From Chlamydiota bacterium (GTDB lineage Bacteria; Chlamydiota; Chlamydiia; Chlamydiales; SM23-39): 10,521 bases of DNA. A program made the position numbers and the translations under genes. The notes beneath the pieces were generated by a model. It did not search any database, was not told the DNA's origin, and saw only the letters and a program-made list of their open reading frames with translations. How positions within the stretch are numbered: the first letter of the stretch is position 1; each line of letters begins with the position of its first letter. Below, in pieces: positions 6,097 through 10,521 of the stretch. The stretch lies in the NCBI GenBank assembly GCA_027459365.1, contig DAIDIM010000051.1:1-10521 (forward strand), written 5' to 3'.

Positions 6097-6105
6097 ATTC
6101 TTTAT

Positions 6106-6918
6106 ATGGAACGAAACCCTCAAGAAGCAGAGATTGCTCGTCAGACTCTAGAGCGTTATTCTGGGTGTGCCGTCACCGACTTTCATTCCAATTTGATTTT
6201 GACAAACTTTCCGAAGTATGTCGATTATTTTGCAAAGTCGCGAAACGTTCCTGTCCATGAAGGATCGATGTTCAAAGTAGCTCATTGCCCTAAAGATGAG
6301 GTGAGTATTCTCGACTTTAAAATCGGCTCTCCGGCTGCAGCCCTCGTCGTCGATATTTGTTCCTTTCTACCCATTCGCGCGAGCATTTTACTTGGAATGT
6401 GCGGAGGACTTAGACGACGCTACCAAGTGGGGGATTACTTAGTTCCTGTAGCTGCCATTCGAGGAGAGGGGACATCCGACTCCTACTTTCCTATCGAAGT
6501 TCCCGCTCTTGCAAATTTTCTAATGCAACGGGCTGTTACAGAGGTGTTAGATCAAGAAAAAGCTGCCTATCATATCGGAATAACCTTCACGACCAATACC
6601 CGTTTTTGGGAGTTCAATGAAGACTTTAAAACGAGATTAAAAGCGTCCAAAGCGCAAGGCATTGAAATGGAGTGTGCAACACTTTTTATCGCAAGTTACA
6701 AACGGAAATTTACGCTTGGCGCATTGTTATTGGTTTCAGATCTCCCATTGAATCAGGATGGGGTAAAAACTAAAGAAGGGGCCCGTTTTGTGTTTGATAA
6801 ATTTACAGAAGATCATGTTGAAAAAGGGATTCGCATTTTAAAAGCTTCCCGCGTTATGCAATCAAAGAAGGTGAAAGGTGCATATCATCGGAATATCTCA
6901 GCGACGGAATTGAGCTAA
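6106..6918 (+). CDS. amn: AMP nucleosidase, short chlamydial type
   Basis: From the ATG at 6106 the protein has 270 residues. It belongs to the purine nucleoside phosphorylase/nucleosidase fold: GMCGGLRRRYQVGDYLVPVA (97-116), RGEGTSDSYFP (119-129), GIEMECATL (185-193; substrate-binding Met-Glu) and VSDLP (210-214; the Asp expected to protonate N7 of the base). E. coli Amn (484) has an extra N-terminal regulatory domain that is absent here, as in the chlamydial homologues I recall. Expected reaction: AMP plus water gives adenine and ribose 5-phosphate, in cytosolic purine balance. A GTG at 6088 in the same frame would add six residues; neither start has a convincing Shine-Dalgarno, and the ATG fits remembered homologues better. 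It diverges from efp. A different nucleosidase substrate in this fold cannot be excluded. Confidence 0.88.
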   Translation: MERNPQEAEIARQTLERYSGCAVTDFHSNLILTNFPKYVDYFAKSRNVPVHEGSMFKVAHCPKDEVSILDFKIGSPAAALVVDICSFLPIRASILLGMCGGLRRRYQVGDYLVPVAAIRGEGTSDSYFPIEVPALANFLMQRAVTEVLDQEKAAYHIGITFTTNTRFWEFNEDFKTRLKASKAQGIEMECATLFIASYKRKFTLGALLLVSDLPLNQDGVKTKEGARFVFDKFTEDHVEKGIRILKASRVMQSKKVKGAYHRNISATELS

Positions 6919-6927
6919 GAACGAGAA

Positions 6928-6956
6928 GGGGGTATTTTTTCAATACCCCCATTTTT
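6928..6956 (+). terminator. Intrinsic terminator of amn
   Basis: GGGGGTATT (6928-6936) pairs perfectly with AATACCCCC (6942-6950) across a five-base loop, followed by ATTTTT (6951-6956). It begins 9 bases after the amn stop. rpsJ converges on it; on the minus strand only a weak pyrimidine stretch follows the stem. Confidence 0.92.
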
Positions 6957-6968
6957 CGCGCAGATTGG

Positions 6969-6988
6969 AAGAGTTACCACAAACTCTT
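6969..6988 (-). other. Hairpin just after the rpsJ stop
   Basis: AAGAGTT (6969-6975) and AACTCTT (6982-6988) form a seven-pair stem with a six-base loop that begins one base after the rpsJ stop codon. No T-run follows on the minus strand, so it may stabilise the 3' end or help termination together with the nearby GC-rich hairpin rather than terminate alone. Confidence 0.4.
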
Positions 6989-6989
6989 T

Positions 6990-7319
6990 CTATGCTTTGA
7001 TCTTGATGTCCACGCCGGCTGCAACTGGAAGAACTTTGAGCTTTTCAATGGTGTCGCCAGTTGGGTCGAGGAGATCGAGCACGCGAACATGCGTTCTAGA
7101 CTCAAACTGCTCACGGGCATTTTTGTCCACGTGGGGAGAGCGGAGAACGGTAACGATTTCGCGACGGGTTGGGAGAGGAATAGGCCCAACGACGCGGGCG
7201 CCTGTGCGCTTAGCTGTCTCGACGATGTCGAGAACGGATCGGTCAAGCATCCGTTGGTCAAACGCCTTGAGGCGAATGCGGATTCTTTTTCTTGATGGTG
7301 TTGGTTTTGGTGTTGCCAT
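6990..7319 (-). CDS. rpsJ: 30S ribosomal protein S10
   Basis: The 109-residue protein contains RIRLKAFDQRMLD (14-26), RTGARVVGPIPLPT (38-51), RSPHVDKNAREQFE (60-73) and RTHVRVLDLLDP (75-86), all standard for S10. It is a few residues longer than E. coli S10 (103), through a Lys/Pro-containing N-terminal extension. S10 sits in the 30S head; as NusE it also joins NusB in antitermination complexes. It is the last gene of the str operon and starts 8 bases after fusA. Its AAAGAG ribosome binding site overlaps the fusA stop codon, so translation is probably coupled. Its place after fusA rather than at the head of the S10 operon is the chlamydial arrangement. Confidence 0.97.
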   Translation of the reverse strand: MATPKPTPSRKRIRIRLKAFDQRMLDRSVLDIVETAKRTGARVVGPIPLPTRREIVTVLRSPHVDKNAREQFESRTHVRVLDLLDPTGDTIEKLKVLPVAAGVDIKIKA

Positions 7320-7327
7320 ATTGCTCT

Positions 7328-9418
7328 TTATTTTTTCATGATTTCTTCTTGGATTTTTGTAGGTACTCGCTCATAGTGGCTCGGTTCCATTGTATAGGTA
7401 GCACGACCAGAGGTCATTGAGCGGAGTGTCGTTGAGTAGCCAAACATCTCACTTAATGGGACGTTTGCTGTAATCTCTGTTGTCCCTTTTTGTGTCTCTT
7501 GCCCGAGAACTTGCCCTCTACGACGATTGAGGTCGCCAATCACATCGCCGATGTGCTCTTCTGGCGTTGTATCGACCACTTTCATGATTGGTTCTAGGAT
7601 CACAGCTTTCGCTTTGCGAGCTGCATCTTTTAGGGCCATTGAGGCACAAATGCGGAAGGCCATCTCGTTTGAGTCCACATCGTGGTAAGATCCGTAAGTA
7701 ATTGCCACTTTGATGTCTACAAGTGGATAACCAGCAAGTACGCCTGTTGCAATTCCATCTTCGATCCCTTTAATACATGCAGGGATATATTCTTTTGGAA
7801 TTACACCGCCGACAATCTTACTTTCAATGACGTTCCCTTTACCTGCTTCGTTTGGCTCAATTTCCAGACAAACGTGGGCATATTGACCGCGACCGCCAGA
7901 TTGTTTGACATATTTCGTCTCTTGGGAACTGTTGATCGAAATTGTCTCTTTGTAAGAAACTTCTGGTTTGCCTACGTTTGCTTCGACTGAAAACTCGCGG
8001 AACATACGATCGCGAATGATTTCAAGGTGAAGTTCTCCCATACCTGAGATGATGGTTTGTCCTGTCTCTTCATTGGATCTCACGCGGAAAGTCGGGTCTT
8101 CATCAGACATTGCTGAGAGGGCCATCGAGAGCTTTTCACGATCTGCTTTTGATTTTGGTTCGATCGCCATCGAAATCACAGGATCTGGGAAGTTCATTTT
8201 CTCTAACAGAAGGGGCTTGTCTTCCATACAGAGAGTGTCGCCTGTCGTTGTATTCTTAAATCCGATACATGCGGCAATGTCTCCTGTAAAGAATGCATCG
8301 CGATCTTCACGCTTATTTGCATGCATTTCAAGAAGTCTTGAAACACGTTCCCTTTTATCTTTTGTCGTATTGAGTAGGGAAGACCCTTTTTCTAAGGAAC
8401 CGCTATAAATACGGATAAAGGTGAGCTTTCCAACGTATGGGTCTGTCATGATCTTGAATGCAAGGGCAGAGAATGGACTGTCATCTGATGGGGTGATTTC
8501 AAAATCTTCATCAGAGTTTACTTTGTGTCCTTTAATCATCCCACGATCAAGTGGAGATGGCATCCATCGGACGACGGCGTCGAGAATTTGCTGTACCCCT
8601 TTGTTTTTGAACGCTGTACCACAAAGAACTGGAGTGAATTTCATTCGGATCACACCTTTGCGGATCGCTGAATGGATTTCGGCTTCTGAAATTGTATCTG
8701 GGTTTTCGAGAACTTTCATCATGAACTCTTCATCGCTTTCATCAACTGTTGCGAGCTCTTCTAAAAGTTCCATCCTCATTTTTTTGCACTGCTCAAGGAG
8801 ATCGGCTGGGATCTCTTCGACATCGTATTGCGCTCCCATTGTCTCATCATGGAAGAGGTAGGCCTTCATCGTAACGAGGTCAACCATCCCTTTGAATGCA
8901 GACTCAGAGCCGATTGGGCAGTGAACGGGGATTGCATTGGCGTGGAGTTTTTCCTTCATCGACTTCACAGCCTTAAAGAAATCAGCCCCTGTACGATCCA
9001 TTTTATTGACGAATGCAATTCTCGGTACTTTATAGCGATCTGCTTGGCGCCACACAGTTTCAGATTGGGGTTGAACGCCAGCTACTGCGCAAAATACGGC
9101 AACAGCGCCATCAAGAACGCGGAGAGATCTTTCTACTTCAATTGTAAAGTCTACGTGGCCAGGTGTGTCGATGATGTTGATTTTGCAGTCCATCCAATAG
9201 ACAGTGGTCGCAGCAGAGGTGATCGTGATTCCACGCTCTCTTTCTTGCTCCATAAAGTCCATCGTGGCAGCGCCTTCATGAACTTCACCAATTTTGTGGA
9301 GACGGCCTGAGTAAAAAAGGATCCGTTCAGTCGTCGTTGTCTTGCCCGCGTCGATATGGGCCATAATCCCAATATTGCGGACATTATTTAATTTTTCTTT
9401 TTCTGGTCTTTTGCTCAT
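7328..9418 (-). CDS. fusA: Elongation factor G
   Basis: The 696-residue translational GTPase has all expected landmarks: G1 AHIDAGKT (20-27), switch I RGITITSAAT (62-71), G3 DTPGH (84-88) with the catalytic His, and G4 NKMD (138-141). CGTAFKNKGVQ then marks the end of the G domain, and GGRGQYAHVCLEIEP lies in domain IV. Length and order of domains are normal. EF-G moves tRNAs and mRNA through the ribosome after peptide bond formation and, with RRF, recycles ribosomes. The gene starts 7 bases after the rpsG stop. No tuf gene follows; rpsJ does. There is no sign of a second, specialised EF-G paralogue here. Confidence 0.98.
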   Translation of the reverse strand: MSKRPEKEKLNNVRNIGIMAHIDAGKTTTTERILFYSGRLHKIGEVHEGAATMDFMEQERERGITITSAATTVYWMDCKINIIDTPGHVDFTIEVERSLRVLDGAVAVFCAVAGVQPQSETVWRQADRYKVPRIAFVNKMDRTGADFFKAVKSMKEKLHANAIPVHCPIGSESAFKGMVDLVTMKAYLFHDETMGAQYDVEEIPADLLEQCKKMRMELLEELATVDESDEEFMMKVLENPDTISEAEIHSAIRKGVIRMKFTPVLCGTAFKNKGVQQILDAVVRWMPSPLDRGMIKGHKVNSDEDFEITPSDDSPFSALAFKIMTDPYVGKLTFIRIYSGSLEKGSSLLNTTKDKRERVSRLLEMHANKREDRDAFFTGDIAACIGFKNTTTGDTLCMEDKPLLLEKMNFPDPVISMAIEPKSKADREKLSMALSAMSDEDPTFRVRSNEETGQTIISGMGELHLEIIRDRMFREFSVEANVGKPEVSYKETISINSSQETKYVKQSGGRGQYAHVCLEIEPNEAGKGNVIESKIVGGVIPKEYIPACIKGIEDGIATGVLAGYPLVDIKVAITYGSYHDVDSNEMAFRICASMALKDAARKAKAVILEPIMKVVDTTPEEHIGDVIGDLNRRRGQVLGQETQKGTTEITANVPLSEMFGYSTTLRSMTSGRATYTMEPSHYERVPTKIQEEIMKK

Positions 9419-9425
9419 AGCCTAA

Positions 9426-9899
9426 TTACCATTTGTAGTGGGCGAATGCTTTATTGGCTTCAGCCATGCGGTGAGTGTCATCTTTTTTCTTAATCGTAGC
9501 GCCTTGGTGGTTATAACAGTCTGTCAGCTCTAATGCTAGCGCTTCTTCCATACTACGACCTGGTTTACTTCGAGAATTGAGGATCAACCATTGCATTGCC
9601 ATTGCTGTTCTTCGATCGGCTGGGATTTCGACAGGTACTTGGTAATTTGCACCACCGATACGACGTGTCTTTACTTCCAGTGACGGACGGGCATTTTCAA
9701 TAGCTTGTTCGAAAGCAGCGAGGGGATTGTCCGATTTTACTTTCTCAGCAAATTTTGTGAGGGCGCCATAAACTATGGTTCTTGCAACAGATTTTTTCCC
9801 ATGCATCATCACTTTATTGATGAATTTTGAGAGCATCGTACTTCCATAGATTGGATCTACGTCGATTCTTTTCTTATAAACTCTTTTTCTTCTGGACAT
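9426..9899 (-). CDS. rpsG: 30S ribosomal protein S7
   Basis: The 157-residue protein starts MSRRKRVYKK and carries DPIYGSTMLSKFINKVM (15-31), GKKSVARTIVYGAL (34-47), RRIGGANYQVPVEI (79-92), NSRSKPGRSMEEALA (108-122) and the basic C-terminus ending AFAHYKW. S7 nucleates assembly of the 30S head by binding the 3' domain of 16S rRNA and contacts E-site tRNA. In E. coli it also represses its own operon by binding the rpsL-rpsG spacer; the spacer here (109 bases) is long and structured. A purine-rich stretch (AGAAGAA) just before the ATG, with AGG a little further up, is the only ribosome binding signal seen. Confidence 0.98.
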   Translation of the reverse strand: MSRRKRVYKKRIDVDPIYGSTMLSKFINKVMMHGKKSVARTIVYGALTKFAEKVKSDNPLAAFEQAIENARPSLEVKTRRIGGANYQVPVEIPADRRTAMAMQWLILNSRSKPGRSMEEALALELTDCYNHQGATIKKKDDTHRMAEANKAFAHYKW

Positions 9900-10008
9900 T
9901 TCTTCTACCTAATTCTTTGTTTCACCCGGGATTGCCTGTCCAGGGATGAGACTGCTCTATGCAGCCAAATCCTTGGACAAGGAACTTGATCAGTCCAAGC
10001 TCCTGGTA
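9900..10008 (-). promoter_or_regulatory. Structured rpsL-rpsG spacer, possible S7 autoregulatory site
   Basis: The spacer is 109 bases, against 7-8 bases at the other two junctions of the operon. The minus strand has CUUGGAC (9999-9993) pairing with GUCCAAG (9978-9972), then GGCUGC pairing with GCAGUC (about 9966-9950, one G-U pair), then a weaker stem from CAUCC and GGGUG. In E. coli S7 binds the equivalent spacer to repress its own synthesis. The function here is inferred from position and foldability only. Confidence 0.35.
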
Positions 10009-10380
10009 TTACTTCGGTTTTTTCGCTCCGTATTTTGAGCGAGATTTTTTTCTGTCTTTAACAGCAGCGCAATCAAGAGCTCCGCGGACGATATGATATC
10101 GTACGCCAGGGAGGTCTTTAACTCTACCACCACGGACGAGTACAATGCTGTGTTCCTGGAGGTTATGACCTTCTCCTGGGATGTAAGCAATAATTTCTTG
10201 GCCATTAGAAAGGCGGACCCAAGCTACTTTCCGCAAAGCAGAGTTTGGCTTCTTCGGTGTCTTAGTTTTGACTTGAAGGCATACGCCGCGACGCTGCGGG
10301 CATTGCTGCAGGGCAGGGGACTTGCGTCTCTTTACCTTATCTGTTCGGCCTGTTTTGACGAGCTGGTTATATGTCGGCAT
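10009..10380 (-). CDS. rpsL: 30S ribosomal protein S12
   Basis: From the ATG at 10380 the protein has 123 residues and begins MPTYNQLVKTGR. It carries KSPALQQCPQRRGVCLQVKT, then TPKKPNSALRKVAWVRL, GEGHNLQEHSIVLVRGGRVK and DLPGVRYHIVRGALDC, all nearly identical to other S12 proteins. S12 is at the decoding centre and controls accuracy. Lys43 and Lys88, the two lysines most often changed in streptomycin-resistant strains, are both present, so no resistance change is seen there. An in-frame ATG at 10389 directly abuts AAGGAG and is unlikely; the ATG at 10380 has a spacing of nine and matches the usual MPT start. It is the first gene of the str operon. Confidence 0.98.
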   Translation of the reverse strand: MPTYNQLVKTGRTDKVKRRKSPALQQCPQRRGVCLQVKTKTPKKPNSALRKVAWVRLSNGQEIIAYIPGEGHNLQEHSIVLVRGGRVKDLPGVRYHIVRGALDCAAVKDRKKSRSKYGAKKPK

Positions 10381-10389
10381 GAATGCCAT

Positions 10390-10395
10390 CTCCTT
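10390..10395 (-). promoter_or_regulatory. Ribosome binding site that decides the rpsL start
   Basis: Minus-strand AAGGAG is followed at once by ATGGCATTC and then ATG. The first ATG has no spacing, so the ATG at 10380 is the probable start. Confidence 0.8.
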
Positions 10396-10413
10396 AATAT
10401 GAAAATAGTAGGT

Positions 10414-10442
10414 AGTGTAATCGGTGTGGAGAATTAAAGCAA
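10414..10442 (-). promoter_or_regulatory. Candidate promoter of the str operon
   Basis: On the minus strand TTGCTT (10442-10437) and TACACT (10419-10414) are 17 bases apart. The -10 has four of six consensus bases and the -35 three of six. The -35 overlaps the end of the upstream open frame. Transcription would begin near 10407, giving a short leader with the AAGGAG site. The match is modest. Confidence 0.3.
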
Positions 10443-10521
10443 GGTTTGAATGTCTTCTGAAGATCTTTTGGCTTCTTTAGACATGTCGGGGGTCTCAGGA
10501 GAGGCACTTCGTGTCCTCTCT
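10434..10521 (-). CDS. C-terminal end of an unidentified reading frame (cut by window edge)
   Basis: A frame open from the right edge ends with TAA at 10436-10434. It gives about 28 residues that include SPETPDMSKEAKRSSEDIQ and end TLL. It is hydrophilic and rich in Ser, Lys and Glu. It lies 53 bases upstream of rpsL on the same strand. I do not recognise it. A frame this short can be open by chance, so it may not be a gene. Confidence 0.3.
   Translation of the reverse strand, partial: ERTRSASPETPDMSKEAKRSSEDIQTLL

Noticed and set aside
7089..7295. Plus-strand open frames opposite rpsJ, fusA, htpG and efp.
   Set aside because: They are antisense to strongly conserved genes, show no recognisable protein features and no ribosome binding sites, and follow from codon bias of the real genes.
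10027..10380. Streptomycin-resistance change in S12.
   Set aside because: Both key lysines (43 and 88) are the usual residues.
10390..10436. CTCC upstream pairing with the rpsL AAGGAG as a regulatory hairpin.
   Set aside because: The CTCC lies upstream of the likely transcription start, so it would not be in the mRNA, and only four pairs form.
1..10521. tRNA or rRNA genes, CRISPR arrays, toxin-antitoxin pairs, prophage genes or a defence island.
   Set aside because: I scanned both strands and saw no cloverleaf-like segments, no regularly spaced repeats and no proteins of these kinds; apart from the IS fragment the region is mostly housekeeping.

Overview
The window looks like chromosomal DNA of a bacterium in the phylum Chlamydiae, most likely an amoeba- or arthropod-associated (environmental) lineage such as the Waddlia, Simkania or Parachlamydia groups rather than Chlamydiaceae. 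The pointers, all read from protein sequence, are: an Hc1 (HctA) histone-like protein; a small member of the MOMP (OmpA-like) porin family with the hallmark N-terminus; a short chlamydial-type AMP nucleosidase beside an elongation factor P gene, a pairing I recall from Chlamydia trachomatis; and a ribosomal str operon in the order rpsL-rpsG-fusA-rpsJ without tuf. The presence of htpG and of an insertion sequence fits an environmental lineage better. No species is claimed.

Layout. Positions 1-188 hold the start of an IS transposase (minus strand, cut by the window edge) with its leader and probable IS end. Positions 189-968 (minus) encode a compact MOMP-like outer-membrane protein. Diverging from it are hctA (1059-1292) and yajC (1337-1648) on the plus strand, ending in a clear intrinsic terminator. 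Converging on that terminator is a minus-strand run: an unrecognised 329-residue Ser/Thr-rich protein with one N-terminal membrane segment and internal duplications (1695-2684), and the chaperone gene htpG (2752-4554). Next comes the minus-strand pair epmA (4637-5479) and efp (5454-6026), which overlap. The AMP nucleosidase gene amn (6106-6918, plus) diverges from efp through an 80-base region with two back-to-back promoter candidates. The right end is the str operon, transcribed leftwards: rpsL, rpsG, fusA, rpsJ. Its likely promoter lies next to the tail of a further open frame that runs off the window.

How the genes relate. The str operon supplies the 30S proteins S12, S7 and S10 and translocase EF-G. 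EF-P relieves ribosome stalling at proline runs, and EpmA lysylates it; the target lysine is present and the genes overlap, so this is a self-contained modification module apart from the EpmB aminomutase, which is not here. YajC is an accessory subunit of the Sec translocon. Hc1 condenses the chromosome in the infectious elementary body of chlamydiae. The MOMP-like protein is probably an outer-membrane porin.

I see no clear new multi-gene system. The best leads are at a finer scale: a hairpin that pairs with the Shine-Dalgarno sequence of the heat-shock gene htpG (RNA-thermometer candidate); an Hc1 that keeps the conserved N-terminal half but has almost no basic tail; a duplicated low-complexity membrane protein; a possibly leaderless amn transcript; and a structured rpsL-rpsG spacer that could be an S7 autoregulatory site.
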